A stretch of 64,000 nucleotides of DNA from contig NZ_LMRP01000004.1 of assembly GCF_001426185.1 (NCBI RefSeq), positions 196,405 to 260,404 of the forward strand. The letters run 5' to 3'. The position numbers were made by a program, and so were the translations under genes. The notes under the pieces are model-generated. The model was not told the origin of the DNA and ran no database searches. It worked only from the letters and a program-made list of their open reading frames with translations. Positions 9,046 to 18,070 of the stretch are shown one piece after another (positions within the stretch are counted from its first letter, which is position 1; every line of letters starts with the position of its first letter). Source of the stretch: Rhodococcus sp. Leaf247 (GTDB lineage: Bacteria > Actinomycetota > Actinomycetes > Mycobacteriales > Mycobacteriaceae).

Positions 9046-10074
9046 GTGATTCGACGGGGAGTACGACGGAGGGCCTGCGCGGTCCTGGCACTGGGTGTAG
9101 CCGTGACGGCGATGCTGTCGGCATGTTCGTCGGGCGCGGACGCCGACTCCGCGAGCGACGGTTCGGTGACCGTGTCGCACGCATTCGGCGAGACGGTCGT
9201 GCCCGACGACCCCCAGCGCATCGTCTCCGTCGGGCTGACCGAACAGGACACCCTGCTAGCCCTGGGCGTCGTTCCCGTCGGCGTCACCGAGTGGTACGGC
9301 GAGCAGCCCGACGCCACCTGGCCGTGGGCGCACGATCTGCTGGGCGGCGCGCATCCCGAGGTGCTGTCGCAGACGGACGGCATCCAGTTCGAGAAGGTGA
9401 CCGCCCTCGAGCCGGACCTCATCATCGGCACCAACGCCGGCATGAGCGAGGACGACTACACACGTCTGAGTGCCATCGCGCCGACCATCGCGCACAGTGA
9501 CCCCGACTCGCCGTACTTCGAGCCGTGGGATCAGCAGGCGCGCACCATCGGACTGGCGTTGGGCAAGGAGGCCGAGGCGAACGCGCTGGTCGACGACGTA
9601 CGCGCGCAGTACCGCGAGGCGGCGCAGGCACACCCGGAGTTCGCCGGTAAGAAGGCGGTCCTGCTGCAGAACGCCCTGTACGACAACCAGGCCATCGCGT
9701 ACCAGGACGGTCTGAGCACGGACTTCCTGACCTCGCTCGGCTTCGAGATCCCGTCCGAGCTGGATGCGTTCGTCACCGAAGAGGACGCCCAGGCCTACAT
9801 CCCCCTCGAGAATCTCTCGGTTCTCGACGCCGCCGACGTCCTGCTCTGGGCCACCGAGGGACCGGAGGATCGTGCTGCCCTCGAGGCCGAACCGATCTAC
9901 GGCACCCTGGAGGAAGTGCGCGAGAACCGACTCGTCTTCACCGACGGCATCACCGCGGGCGCCATCTACTTCACCTCGCCCCTGAGCCTTCCGTACCTGC
10001 TGGACTCGCTCGTTCCGGCGTTCTCGTCCACGCTCGCCGGAAGCGGCCCTGCCACGACGAACACCCCGGCCTGA
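9046..10074 (+). CDS. Iron-siderophore ABC transporter substrate-binding lipoprotein (FecB/FepB-like)
   Basis: A 342-residue secreted lipoprotein. A basic N-terminus and hydrophobic core end in the lipobox LSAC (Cys27). The mature part has the periplasmic binding protein class III pattern, with VVPDDPQRIVSVGLTEQDTLLALG near the start and FEKVTALEPDLIIGTNAG further on. It should bind ferric siderophore outside the membrane and hand it to an ABC permease. No permease or ATPase gene is adjacent, so it either borrows one or serves as an orphan receptor. The GTG start follows GAAGGG. The iron box at 8988-9006 indicates IdeR control. M. tuberculosis carries the lipoprotein gene lppR near lepA, possibly the counterpart. 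Confidence 0.88.
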   Translation: MIRRGVRRRACAVLALGVAVTAMLSACSSGADADSASDGSVTVSHAFGETVVPDDPQRIVSVGLTEQDTLLALGVVPVGVTEWYGEQPDATWPWAHDLLGGAHPEVLSQTDGIQFEKVTALEPDLIIGTNAGMSEDDYTRLSAIAPTIAHSDPDSPYFEPWDQQARTIGLALGKEAEANALVDDVRAQYREAAQAHPEFAGKKAVLLQNALYDNQAIAYQDGLSTDFLTSLGFEIPSELDAFVTEEDAQAYIPLENLSVLDAADVLLWATEGPEDRAALEAEPIYGTLEEVRENRLVFTDGITAGAIYFTSPLSLPYLLDSLVPAFSSTLAGSGPATTNTPA

Positions 10075-10130
10075 CCACGCACTACCGCCCCTTCGACCGA
10101 GCCGACCGGCCTCCGGCCTGCCCGGGACCC

Positions 10131-10173
10131 CGGCCGTGGTGACGTGCAGATATTCTGTAGGTGACCACGGCCG
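10131..10173. promoter_or_regulatory. 10-bp inverted repeat around a -10-like element before lepA
   Basis: CGGCCGTGGT (10131-10140) and ACCACGGCCG (10164-10173) are perfect complements 23 bases apart. The spacer contains TATTCT (10151-10156), a possible -10, which would start transcription near 10163. If so the repeat is a DNA operator rather than an RNA hairpin; otherwise it could terminate the preceding gene. No regulator is identified. Confidence 0.35.
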
Positions 10174-10191
10174 TCTCGTCAGGAGCACCCC

Positions 10192-12033
10192 ATCACCAAC
10201 TTCGCGGACACGACGTTCACGGATCCGGTTCGGATCCGTAACTTCTGCATCATCGCCCACATCGACCACGGCAAGTCGACGCTGGCCGACCGCATGCTGC
10301 AGCTCACCGGCGTCGTCGACGACCGGTCGATGCGTGCCCAGTACCTGGACCGCATGGACATCGAGCGCGAGCGCGGAATCACCATCAAGGCGCAGAACGT
10401 CCGGTTGCCGTGGAAGGTGGGCGAAACCGAACACGTCCTGCACCTCATCGACACCCCCGGCCACGTCGACTTCACCTACGAGGTCTCACGAGCCCTCGAA
10501 GCGTGCGAGGGCGCAGTGCTGCTGGTCGACGCCGCGCAGGGCATCGAGGCGCAGACTCTGGCCAATCTGTACCTGGCGCTGGAGAAGGATCTGACGATCA
10601 TCCCGGTGCTGAACAAGATCGACCTCCCCGCCGCGGACCCGGATCGCTACGCCGCGGAGATCGCGCACATCGTCGGCTGCGAGCCGGACGACGTTCTCCG
10701 CGTGTCCGGCAAGACGGGCATGGGCGTCGAGGCACTGCTGGACGAGGTCGTCCGCCTGGTGCCCGCTCCCGTCGGCAACCCGGACGGGCCGGCGCGCGCG
10801 ATGATCTTCGACTCCGTCTACGACGCCTACCGCGGCGTGGTCACCTACGTGCGTGTCGTCGACGGCAAGATCCTGCCGCGCGAGAAGGTCACGATGATGT
10901 CGACGGGATCGACGCACGAACTCGTCGAGGTCGGCATCGTGTCCCCGGACCCGAAGGCCACCAAGGGACTCGGTGTCGGCGAGGTGGGCTACCTCATCAC
11001 CGGCGTGAAGGACGTGCGCCAGTCCAAGGTCGGCGACACCGTCACCAGTGCGAAGAACGGCGCTACCGAAGCGTTGACGGGCTACCGCGAACCACGCCCG
11101 ATGGTCTATTCCGGTCTCTATCCGGTGGACGGTTCGGACTACCCGGACCTTCGCGACGCCCTCGAGAAGCTGCAGCTCAATGACGCGGCGCTGACCTACG
11201 AGCCGGAGACGTCCGTCGCCCTCGGCTTCGGGTTCCGATGCGGCTTCCTCGGACTGCTGCACATGGAGATCACCCGTGAGCGTCTCGAGCGCGAGTTCGG
11301 CCTCGACCTCATTTCCACATCACCCAACGTGGTCTACCGCGTCGAGATGAACGACGGTGCGGAACACATCGTCACCAACCCGTCGTACTGGCCGGAAGGC
11401 AAGGCCAAGGCCGTCTTCGAGCCGATGGTCAAGTGCACCATCATCTCGCCGAGCGAATTCATCGGCTCGATCATGGAGCTGTGTCAGAGCCGCCGCGGCG
11501 AGATGGGCGGCATGGACTACCTGTCCGAGACGCGCGTCGAACTGCGCTACACCATTCCGATGGCGGAGATCATCTTCGACTTCTTCGACATCCTGAAGTC
11601 GCGCACCCGCGGGTACGCGAGCCTGGACTACGAGGAGATCGGCGAGGAGTCGGCCAACCTGGTCAAGGTGGACATCCTGCTGCAGGGTGAGGCGGTGGAC
11701 GCGTTCTCTGCGATCGTGCACGCGGATGCGGCCGGCGCCTACGGCAACAAGATGACCACGCGACTGAAAGATCTCATCCCGCGCCAGCAGTACGAGATCC
11801 CGATCCAGGCCGCCATCGGCTCGAAGATCATTGCGCGCGAGAACATCCGGGCAATTCGCAAGGACGTTCTGGCCAAGTGCTACGGCGGCGATATCAGCCG
11901 TAAGCGCAAGCTGCTCGAGAAGCAGAAGGCGGGCAAGAAGCGCATGAAGACCATCGGACGCGTCGACGTTCCGCAGGAAGCATTCGTGGCTGCACTGTCC
12001 ACCGACGCGTCGGCGGACAAGCCCAAGAAGTGA
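10192..12033 (+). CDS. lepA: Elongation factor 4 (LepA), apparent ATC start codon
   Basis: LepA is a ribosomal GTPase that back-translocates or remodels stalled ribosomes. Read from the ATC at 10192 the protein has 613 residues, starting (M)[17 protein letters not shown]. It contains G1 AHIDHGKS (22-29), ERERGIT, G3 DTPGH and NKID. The first ATG in frame (10294) falls after G1 and would destroy GTP binding. Between the in-frame stop at 10162 and 10294 there is no ATG, GTG or TTG. AGGAG (10181-10185) lies exactly 6 bases before the ATC, as expected for a start. The rare start is therefore the best reading, though a base error is the alternative. The stop overlaps the GTG of the tetR gene. Confidence 0.9.
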   Translation: MTNFADTTFTDPVRIRNFCIIAHIDHGKSTLADRMLQLTGVVDDRSMRAQYLDRMDIERERGITIKAQNVRLPWKVGETEHVLHLIDTPGHVDFTYEVSRALEACEGAVLLVDAAQGIEAQTLANLYLALEKDLTIIPVLNKIDLPAADPDRYAAEIAHIVGCEPDDVLRVSGKTGMGVEALLDEVVRLVPAPVGNPDGPARAMIFDSVYDAYRGVVTYVRVVDGKILPREKVTMMSTGSTHELVEVGIVSPDPKATKGLGVGEVGYLITGVKDVRQSKVGDTVTSAKNGATEALTGYREPRPMVYSGLYPVDGSDYPDLRDALEKLQLNDAALTYEPETSVALGFGFRCGFLGLLHMEITRERLEREFGLDLISTSPNVVYRVEMNDGAEHIVTNPSYWPEGKAKAVFEPMVKCTIISPSEFIGSIMELCQSRRGEMGGMDYLSETRVELRYTIPMAEIIFDFFDILKSRTRGYASLDYEEIGEESANLVKVDILLQGEAVDAFSAIVHADAAGAYGNKMTTRLKDLIPRQQYEIPIQAAIGSKIIARENIRAIRKDVLAKCYGGDISRKRKLLEKQKAGKKRMKTIGRVDVPQEAFVAALSTDASADKPKK

Positions 12034-12716
12034 CGGGGACCGTGTCGGAACCGGACGACGCACCACCGTCGCTGGCCGACGCGGGCCTTCTTCGCACACC
12101 GCCCGTCACCCGTCGCGGTGTGCGCACCCGAGCCTCGCTGGTCGCTGCCGCCCGCGTGGTCTTCGAGCGGGCCGGATACCTCGAGGCCCGGTTGGTGGAC
12201 ATCACCGATGAAGCACAGTGCTCGTCCGGAACCTTCTACACCTACTTCGCGGGCAAGGAAGAAATCCTCGCGGCGGTCCTGGAGGTCGCTCAGGACGACA
12301 TGATGCATCCGGGCACCGAACACGTGCCCGACGACGGTGATCCGGTCGCGATCATCGAAGCCAGCAACCGCGCGTATCTCGAGGCGTACGAGCGCAACGC
12401 GAAGCTGATGGAAGTTCTCGAGCAGGTCGCGGCGGTGGATCCGAACTTCCGCCGGCTACGCCGCGACCGTGCGGACGCGTTCATCAGACGGAACGCTCGC
12501 AGCATCGCCGACCTCCAGGAACGCGAACTGGCCGACACCGGTGTCGACGCGTTCGTCGCCTCGCTGGCGTTGTCCGGCATGATCTCCCGGTTGGCGTTCA
12601 CCCACTTCGTCGTCGAACCCGCCCTCGGCGTCGCACCGTCGTGCTCCTCGGAGCAGTTGGTCCACACCGCGACTCGGCTGTGGGCCAACGCCCTGAGGCT
12701 CGATACGCCCGAGTGA
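12030..12716 (+). CDS. TetR-family transcriptional regulator
   Basis: A 228-residue protein. The N-terminal helix-turn-helix runs from about residue 27 to 75: [19 protein letters not shown], then [21 protein letters not shown], the classic TetR recognition-helix region. The C-terminal helical part, which would bind a ligand, is not diagnostic. The GTG start overlaps the lepA stop by 4 bases, so it is probably cotranscribed with lepA. The adjacent GH15 gene converges from the other strand and ends 10 bases away. Target and ligand are unknown. Confidence 0.88.
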   Translation: MTGTVSEPDDAPPSLADAGLLRTPPVTRRGVRTRASLVAAARVVFERAGYLEARLVDITDEAQCSSGTFYTYFAGKEEILAAVLEVAQDDMMHPGTEHVPDDGDPVAIIEASNRAYLEAYERNAKLMEVLEQVAAVDPNFRRLRRDRADAFIRRNARSIADLQERELADTGVDAFVASLALSGMISRLAFTHFVVEPALGVAPSCSSEQLVHTATRLWANALRLDTPE

Positions 12717-12725
12717 CGGGGCCGG

Positions 12726-14768
12726 TCAGGAGTGGCCGTGGGCAGGCTGGAACTGCCCGGCCTGCACCGCTTCCTCCGCCCTGATGACGTGGACGACGGC
12801 GTTGATCAACGCGAGGTGGGTGAACGCCTGGGGGAAGTTGCCCAGGTGCCGTCCGGTCTTCGCGTCGATCTCCTCGGCGTAGAGCTTCAGGGGGCTCGCG
12901 AACCCCAGAAGGCGTTCGCACAGTCGCTTCGCGCGGTGCAGTTCGCCGATCTCCACCAGCGCCGACACCAACCAGAACGAGCAGATGGTGAAGGTGCCCT
13001 CCTCGCCCGACAGGCCGTCGTCGGTGGTGTCGACGCGGTAGCGCAGGACCAGACCGTCTTCGGTCAGCTCGTCCGCGATGGCGAGCACGGTGGCCCGCAC
13101 CCGCTCGTCGTCCGACGGGAGGAAGCGCAGCAGCGGAACCAACAGCAGCGACGCGTCCAGGGATTCGTGGCCGTACCGCTGGGTGAACACCCCGCGCTCG
13201 TCGACGCCGTGCTCGAGGATGTCGGCCTTGATCTCGTCCGCGATGGTGTTCCACTGCTCGGCGTATGCCTTCTCCCCGTGCAGGGTCGCGAGCTTGGAGC
13301 CACGATCGAGCGCGACCCAGCACATCACCTTCGACGACGTGAAGTGCTGAGGTTCACCGCGCACTTCCCAGATGCCACGATCGGGTTCGCGCCAATGCTC
13401 GATGGCTTCCTCGACCTGACGTTTGAGCAAGGGCCACAACGACTCCGGCACGTTCTCACGGGACCGCACGTGCAGGTAGACCGAATCGAGCATCGTGCCC
13501 CAGATGTCGTGCTGCATCTGGTTGTACGCGCCGTTGCCGATGCGCACCGGCTGGGCACCGTCGTATCCGGACAGGTGGCCCAGCTCTTCTTCCTCCAGCG
13601 TGCGTTCGCCGCCGATGCCATACATCACCTGCAGCGGAACGGGTTTGCCGTCCGGGCCCGACGTGACGTCGGAAATGAAGGAGAAGAAGTCGTTCGCTTC
13701 GCGGTCCAGGCCGAGGGTGTATAGACCCCACAGGGCGAAGGTCGAATCGCGCACCCAGGCGTAGCGGTAGTCCCAGTTGCGTTCGCCGCCCGGTGTTTCC
13801 GGCAGGGAGGTGGTGCTCGCCGCGAGCAGGGCGCCGGTCGGGGCGTACGTCAGTCCCTTCAGGGTCAAGGCGCTTCGCTGGAGGTACCCGCGCCACGGAT
13901 GGTCGGGGAAACGGCCGATGGTGATCCACTGGCGCCAGCATTCCGCGGTCTGCCACATCTTCTCGGCGGACTCCTCGAACGTCCTAGGAGGATCGAGCGT
14001 CGACCACGACAACGCGACGAAGACGTTGTCGCCCTCCGTCATGCGCGTACGCGCGCGGGCCTCGCGTCCTTCGAGGCCGATGCGCAGGTTGGTCGTCAAC
14101 TTCAGGGTGGGATCCGAGCCGTCGCCCGCACTGACGGTGGCCGTCGCCTCCTCGTACACCTTGCCGGTGTACTCCCAGACGGCAGCCTTGCGGTGATAGT
14201 CGAAGGCGGGCTCGCAGGTCATCTCCAACTCGACCGTGCCGCTGACACACTTCACGCTGCGGATCAGGCAGTGCTCGGCATCCCAGTCCGACGGTGCGCG
14301 CTTGTGGGTTCGTGACCGCTCGTCGGTGTTGTGCCACTTGCCCATGACGAGAGCGTCCCGAACTACCAACCATCCGGTCTCGGTCTGCCACGTCGTCTCG
14401 ACGATCAGGCCGCCGGGGAGATAGCGCCGCGCTGCGGGCACGTTCTGACCGTAGGGGCCGATGCGGAAGTGCCCGGCGCCCCGGTCGAGCACGGCCCCGA
14501 AGATGCTGGGGGAGTCGGGGCGAGGGATGCACATCCACTCCACGGCCCCGTTGCGGGCGATGAGGCAGGTCGTCTCGCAGTCCGACAGGAAGGCGTAGTC
14601 GTCGATGGGTGGGAACGTGGTGCGGTGGGGCAGCCATGTCTGCGACGTGCCGGGGACCGCGTCGAGCGCTCCACCTTCGTCGGGTGTGTCGGCCGACGCC
14701 GGCCCGAAGGTGGCTTCACCGGCGCTCGCGACGCGGGGAACCACAGACTGTTCGTCGAACGGACTCAT
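12726..14768 (-). CDS. Glycoside hydrolase family 15 protein (trehalase/glucoamylase-like)
   Basis: A 680-residue cytoplasmic enzyme. The N-terminal beta-sandwich region starts near PPIDDYAFLSDCETTCLIARNG, typical of bacterial GH15. The (alpha/alpha)6 barrel follows, with ERNWDYRYAWVRDSTFALWG as the family signature and EEGTFTICSFWLVSAL near the end. The mycobacterial counterpart beside lepA (Rv2402 type) is linked to trehalose hydrolysis, so trehalase is the first guess; glucoamylase or oligosaccharide hydrolase is possible. I chose the ATG at 14768 (MSPFDEQSVV) because the open frame upstream is low-complexity shadow sequence. There is no signal peptide. Confidence 0.85.
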   Translation of the reverse strand: MSPFDEQSVVPRVASAGEATFGPASADTPDEGGALDAVPGTSQTWLPHRTTFPPIDDYAFLSDCETTCLIARNGAVEWMCIPRPDSPSIFGAVLDRGAGHFRIGPYGQNVPAARRYLPGGLIVETTWQTETGWLVVRDALVMGKWHNTDERSRTHKRAPSDWDAEHCLIRSVKCVSGTVELEMTCEPAFDYHRKAAVWEYTGKVYEEATATVSAGDGSDPTLKLTTNLRIGLEGREARARTRMTEGDNVFVALSWSTLDPPRTFEESAEKMWQTAECWRQWITIGRFPDHPWRGYLQRSALTLKGLTYAPTGALLAASTTSLPETPGGERNWDYRYAWVRDSTFALWGLYTLGLDREANDFFSFISDVTSGPDGKPVPLQVMYGIGGERTLEEEELGHLSGYDGAQPVRIGNGAYNQMQHDIWGTMLDSVYLHVRSRENVPESLWPLLKRQVEEAIEHWREPDRGIWEVRGEPQHFTSSKVMCWVALDRGSKLATLHGEKAYAEQWNTIADEIKADILEHGVDERGVFTQRYGHESLDASLLLVPLLRFLPSDDERVRATVLAIADELTEDGLVLRYRVDTTDDGLSGEEGTFTICSFWLVSALVEIGELHRAKRLCERLLGFASPLKLYAEEIDAKTGRHLGNFPQAFTHLALINAVVHVIRAEEAVQAGQFQPAHGHS

Positions 14769-14830
14769 TCGCCCATCATGGAGTGGTCCGCCCCCGTAGT
14801 CCACTGCTGGGCCCTCACTGTCGAAGCGAC

Positions 14831-14836
14831 TACTGT
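14831..14836 (+). promoter_or_regulatory. Possible -10 for a leaderless small membrane protein gene
   Basis: TACTGT ends 8 bases before the GTG at 14845. That spacing would place transcription start at the start codon, a leaderless arrangement common in actinobacteria. No clear -35 is visible. Confidence 0.35.
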
Positions 14837-14844
14837 CGGTGGGT

Positions 14845-15060
14845 GTGAACGCAGTGGGCTCGTGGTGGGACGGAGTGGAACTCTGGATCGCCGGGCTCCC
14901 GTTCATCCCGCAGGTTGCCGTCGTGCTGGCTGTCGTCGTACCGGCCGCCGCGATCACGGCGTACGTCGTGGACATCATGCTGTCCACGCTCTTCGACGCA
15001 CGACGTCGGATGTTCCGTCGAGAGACGGCGGCCAACCCCGTCCGTCCGGAAGAGAAGTGA
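14845..15060 (+). CDS. Small membrane protein, function unknown
   Basis: A 71-residue protein with one or two hydrophobic stretches (IPQVAVVLAVVVPAAAITAYVV at about residues 22-43) and a basic, polar C-terminus (DARRRMFRRE), so its C-terminal tail should face the cytoplasm. It lies divergent from the GH15 gene and just upstream of the sulfate operon. A small membrane-protein gene is annotated at about this place in M. tuberculosis (Rv2401A, from memory). The start could also be the GTG at 14839, adding two residues. I prefer 14845 because it fits a leaderless transcript. Confidence 0.6.
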   Translation: MNAVGSWWDGVELWIAGLPFIPQVAVVLAVVVPAAAITAYVVDIMLSTLFDARRRMFRRETAANPVRPEEK

Positions 15061-15066
15061 GAGAAG

Positions 15067-15144
15067 TTGCCCCGCTCGCGTGTGACATCAGCCCTGATCG
15101 CCCTCATTCTGCTGGTGATCGTCGCCTGGCTGCTGACTCGATAG
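15067..15144 (+). CDS. 25-residue single-helix membrane microprotein (predicted)
   Basis: TTG at 15067 opens a 25-codon frame reading (M)PRSRVTSALIALILLVIV and ending AWLLTR before TAG. It is one transmembrane helix flanked by arginines on both sides. GAGAG lies just upstream, and the frame starts 6 bases after the stop of the previous small membrane protein, so the two could be cotranscribed. Short hydrophobic frames also occur by chance in G+C-rich DNA, hence moderate confidence. Confidence 0.4.
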   Translation: MPRSRVTSALIALILLVIVAWLLTR

Positions 15145-15166
15145 CGGAGTCGTCCCCGCCTTCTGC

Positions 15167-15172
15167 TAAATT
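15167..15172 (+). promoter_or_regulatory. -10 element for the leaderless sulfate-operon leader ORF
   Basis: TAAATT is a strong actinobacterial -10. It ends 7 bases before the GTG at 15180, so the transcript should begin at or next to the start codon of the leader peptide. No convincing -35 is seen. Confidence 0.55.
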
Positions 15173-15179
15173 CTCGGCT

Positions 15180-15269
15180 GTGTCCGACGCATCCTCCCAC
15201 CCGATCCGCCATGAGCTGGCGCTGATCGCTGTGGGCATGCTCGCGGTCGCTGACGTCGACTGTCGCTGA
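15180..15269 (+). CDS. Leader peptide of the sulfate transport operon (cysteine-responsive, predicted)
   Basis: A 29-codon leaderless frame, VSDASSHPIRHELALIAVGM then LAVADVDCR, ends in Asp-Cys-Arg-stop. Short peptides with a terminal cysteine codon occur upstream of sulfur genes in actinobacteria, and some act in cysteine-dependent attenuation. Here the frame ends 134 bases before subI, and the gap holds two GC-rich hairpins. Low cysteinyl-tRNA would stall the ribosome at the Cys codon and change the fold of the RNA behind it. The frame itself is visible; the regulatory role is inferred from position and from the family. Confidence 0.65.
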   Translation: MSDASSHPIRHELALIAVGMLAVADVDCR

Positions 15270-15278
15270 CCCTTACGC

Positions 15279-15385
15279 CGCGCCCCGTTCGCTCGAACCG
15301 GCGCGTTCCGCTCGTCAGCACGTAACCAGTCCCGTCACCTATCCGCCCTTCACATTCACGCGCGCCACCGTCGTCGGTGGGCGCG
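15279..15385 (+). promoter_or_regulatory. Candidate attenuator hairpins before subI
   Basis: Hairpin 1 (15279-15305) pairs CGCGCC with GGCGCG and GTTC with GAAC. Hairpin 2 (15361-15385) pairs CGCGCCACCG with CGGTGGGCGCG with one bulged base. Hairpin 2 ends 6 bases before the subI ribosome site GAGAGG (15392-15397). Both hairpins use CGCGCC / GGCGCG arms, so partners can be exchanged, as in attenuation. No RNA data support this. Confidence 0.45.
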
Positions 15386-15403
15386 GTCCCCGAGAGGTAC
15401 ATC

Positions 15404-16423
15404 GTGTTTCCATCACGTCGTGTTCGCCTAGTGTCCACAGCCGCTGCCGCGGCTCTGCTCGCGCTGACCGCCTGCTCGACCGGCTCTTCCGACACCGTCG
15501 GTGAAACAGCCGCATCCACCTCCGGCCCCTCGCTGACGCTCGTCGGGTATGCCGTCCCGAAGAACGGGTGGGATGCCATCGGCGCGGCGTTCGCGTCCTC
15601 GGAGAACGGTGACAACGTCACCATCAACGCGGACTACGGCGCATCGGGCAACCAGTCCCGGAAGGTCGCCGACGGTGCACCCGCCGACATCGTCAACTTC
15701 TCGGTCGAGCCCGACGTGACCCGCTTGGTCAAAGCCGGCAAGGTCGACGAGGGCTGGAATCAGAATGCTTACGGCGGTGTGCTTTTCGGATCCGTCGTCT
15801 CCATCGTGACGCGGCCGGGCAACCCCAAGAACATCAAGACCTGGGAAGACCTCATCCGTCCCGACGTCCAGGTCATCAGTCCCAGCCCGCTGAGCTCCGG
15901 TTCGGCCAAGTGGAACCTGCTGGCGCCGTACGCATCCGTCAGCAATGGCGGAACGGACCGGCAGGCCGGCCTCGACTACGTGACCGAACTGGTCAAGCAC
16001 TTCCCGGTCCAGCCCGACTCCGGTCGCTCCGCCTCCGAGGCGTTTCTCCAGGGTCAGGGCGACGTCCTGCTCAGCTACGAGAACGAGGCACTGCTGCTCG
16101 AGGGCCAGGGCCAGCCGGTGGAGCACATCGTTCCGGACCAGACGTTCCGCATCGACAACCCCGTGGCCGTGATCAACTCCAGCGCCAACCTCGAGCAGGC
16201 CAACGCGCTGAACGACTACCTGTACACCGCCGACGGCCAGAAGATCTGGGCGGAGAACGGCTTCCGTCCCGTCGATCCCGCGGTCGCCGCCGACTACACC
16301 GACAAGTTCCCGACGCCGCAGAAGCTGTACACGATCGACGACCTCGGCGGGTGGAGCGCGGTGGACAGTGACCTGTTCGGCGAGAACGGTGCCATCAACG
16401 CGATCTACAAGGCATCGAGCTGA
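15404..16423 (+). CDS. subI: Sulfate ABC transporter substrate-binding lipoprotein
   Basis: A 339-residue secreted lipoprotein with lipobox LTAC (Cys24). The mature part has the sulfate-binding pattern: LVGYAVPKNGWDAIGAAF at the start, then ADYGASGNQSRKVADGAPAD and IVNFSVEPDVTRLVKAGK. It captures sulfate outside the membrane for CysTWA. The GTG at 15404 follows GAGAGG with good spacing; an upstream GTG at 15377 would add nine residues within hairpin 2 and is less likely. It is the first gene of subI-cysT-cysW-cysA and corresponds to Rv2400c. Regulation is probably through the leader ORF and hairpins upstream. Confidence 0.93.
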   Translation: MFPSRRVRLVSTAAAAALLALTACSTGSSDTVGETAASTSGPSLTLVGYAVPKNGWDAIGAAFASSENGDNVTINADYGASGNQSRKVADGAPADIVNFSVEPDVTRLVKAGKVDEGWNQNAYGGVLFGSVVSIVTRPGNPKNIKTWEDLIRPDVQVISPSPLSSGSAKWNLLAPYASVSNGGTDRQAGLDYVTELVKHFPVQPDSGRSASEAFLQGQGDVLLSYENEALLLEGQGQPVEHIVPDQTFRIDNPVAVINSSANLEQANALNDYLYTADGQKIWAENGFRPVDPAVAADYTDKFPTPQKLYTIDDLGGWSAVDSDLFGENGAINAIYKASS

Positions 16424-16424
16424 C

Positions 16425-17270
16425 ATGACGACAGAGGTCGCCGGTCGGCGAAAACTCTTCACCCGCCGACCGGCGTCCTCCGGCCTGCCCGGCGGCTCCC
16501 TGACGCTCGGCACGGTCGTCCTGTGGCTGTCGATCATCGTGCTGCTGCCACTCGCAGCGGTTCTGAGTCGGTCACTGTCCGAGGGCCCCGCGGAATTCTT
16601 CGATGCGGTAACTGATCCGCGGGCGCTGGCGACTCTGCGCGTCACCGTGCAGGTCTCGGTACTCGCCGCTCTGATCAACGTGGTGATGGGAACCGTCATC
16701 GCCTGGGTTCTGGTCCGCGACGAGTTCCCCGGCAAGTCCATCGTGAACACGCTGATCGACCTGCCGTTCGCCTTGCCCACCATCGTCGCGAGCCTTGTTC
16801 TGCTGTCCCTCTACGGGCCGATGAGCCCCGTCGGGATCACGCTCAATGCCACGAAGACCGGCGTCGTGATCGCCCTCGCCTTCGTCACGCTGCCGTTCGT
16901 CGTCCGTGCGGTACAGCCGGTGCTGATCGAACTGGACCGTGAGGTCGAGGAAGCCGCCGCATCGCTGGGGGCGAGCAACCTGGTCATCTTCCGCAGGGTC
17001 GTCCTCCCGGTGTTGCTGCCGTCGATCCTGTCGGGAGCAGGTCTGGCGTTCTCGCGTGCACTGGGCGAGTTCGGCTCCGTCGTTCTCATCGGCGGCAACA
17101 TCCCGGGCAACACGCAGATCGCGTCGCAGCTCATCCGTGAGCAGATCGAGACCGACCAGCCCGTCGACGCGGCCGCGATCTCCGTCGTGCTGCTCGCCAT
17201 CGCGTTCGTCGTGCTCTTCGTGCTGCGGATCGCGGGCAGCCGCCTCGCACATCGGGAGGAACAGAAATGA
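16425..17270 (+). CDS. cysT: Sulfate ABC transporter permease CysT
   Basis: A 281-residue integral membrane protein with about six helices. The cytoplasmic EAA loop, [21 protein letters not shown], is the contact with the ATPase Cys[22 protein letters not shown] is typical of CysT/CysU. Together with CysW it forms the channel that imports sulfate or thiosulfate. The ATG at 16425 starts one base after the subI stop; the longer open frame upstream lies inside subI. The end overlaps cysW by 4 bases (ATGA). Confidence 0.94.
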   Translation: MTTEVAGRRKLFTRRPASSGLPGGSLTLGTVVLWLSIIVLLPLAAVLSRSLSEGPAEFFDAVTDPRALATLRVTVQVSVLAALINVVMGTVIAWVLVRDEFPGKSIVNTLIDLPFALPTIVASLVLLSLYGPMSPVGITLNATKTGVVIALAFVTLPFVVRAVQPVLIELDREVEEAAASLGASNLVIFRRVVLPVLLPSILSGAGLAFSRALGEFGSVVLIGGNIPGNTQIASQLIREQIETDQPVDAAAISVVLLAIAFVVLFVLRIAGSRLAHREEQK

Positions 17271-18070
17271 GGCTCGGCACCGGCACCCGTATCGGGTTGC
17301 GCACCGTCGCGTTGCTGTACCTGGCCGTCCTCGTCGTCTTCCCCCTCGGCGCGATCCTCTACCGGACCTTCGAGAACGGCATCGTCTCGTTCTTCCAACT
17401 GATCACGACCCCTGCCGCGCAGTCGGCTCTGCAGTTGTCGTTGATCATCGTCGCGATCGTCGTTCCCCTGAACGTGGTGTTCGGCGTCGTCACGGCACTA
17501 GCCCTGGCGCGAGGCAACTTCCGCGGCAAGGGCTTCGTGCAGGCCGTCGTCGACCTTCCGTTCGCCGTGTCCCCGGTCATCGTCGGCGTGGCGCTGATCC
17601 TGCTCTGGGGCGCGGGCGGGTGGTTCGGCTTCCTCGCGGAGTGGGGCATCACCGTCATCTTCGCGCTGCCCGGCATGGTGCTGGCGACGATCTTCGTGAC
17701 GCTGCCGTTCGTCGTGCGCGAGGTCGAGCCCGTCCTCTACGAGATCGGCGAGGAACAGGAAGAAGCGGCGGCCACCCTGGGCGCCACCTCGTGGCAGACC
17801 TTCTGGCGCATCACGCTTCCGGCCATACGGTGGGGTCTGACGTACGGAGTAGTGCTGACCGTCGCGCGCGCCCTGGGCGAGTTCGGTGCCGTCATCATCG
17901 TCTCGACCAACCTGCCCGGTATCTCCCAGACGTTGACCCTGTTGGTCAATGCCCGGTACGAGGACTTCAACCAACCCGGCGCCTACGCCGCTTCGACACT
18001 TCTCATGGTCGTCGCCGTCATCGTGCTGCTGCTGATGACTGTCCTGGACCGCAAGCGAACCAAGGAATGA
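17267..18070 (+). CDS. cysW: Sulfate ABC transporter permease CysW
   Basis: A 267-residue membrane protein with about six helices and an EAA loop ([20 protein letters not shown]) for docking Cys[21 protein letters not shown] is characteristic of CysW. It pairs with CysT to form the sulfate channel. The ATG overlaps the cysT stop by 4 bases, and the stop overlaps the cysA start by 4 bases, so the three genes are translationally coupled. Confidence 0.94.
   Translation: MRLGTGTRIGLRTVALLYLAVLVVFPLGAILYRTFENGIVSFFQLITTPAAQSALQLSLIIVAIVVPLNVVFGVVTALALARGNFRGKGFVQAVVDLPFAVSPVIVGVALILLWGAGGWFGFLAEWGITVIFALPGMVLATIFVTLPFVVREVEPVLYEIGEEQEEAAATLGATSWQTFWRITLPAIRWGLTYGVVLTVARALGEFGAVIIVSTNLPGISQTLTLLVNARYEDFNQPGAYAASTLLMVVAVIVLLLMTVLDRKRTKE

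Noticed and set aside
10294..12033. lepA starting at the first in-frame ATG
   Set aside because: This start removes the AHIDHGKS P-loop, and no ribosome site precedes it. The ATC at 10192 with AGGAG 6 bases upstream fits much better.
12030..12716. TetR regulator as the biotin repressor BioQ
   Set aside because: It is far from the bio genes, is coupled to lepA, and nothing in its sequence points to biotin control.
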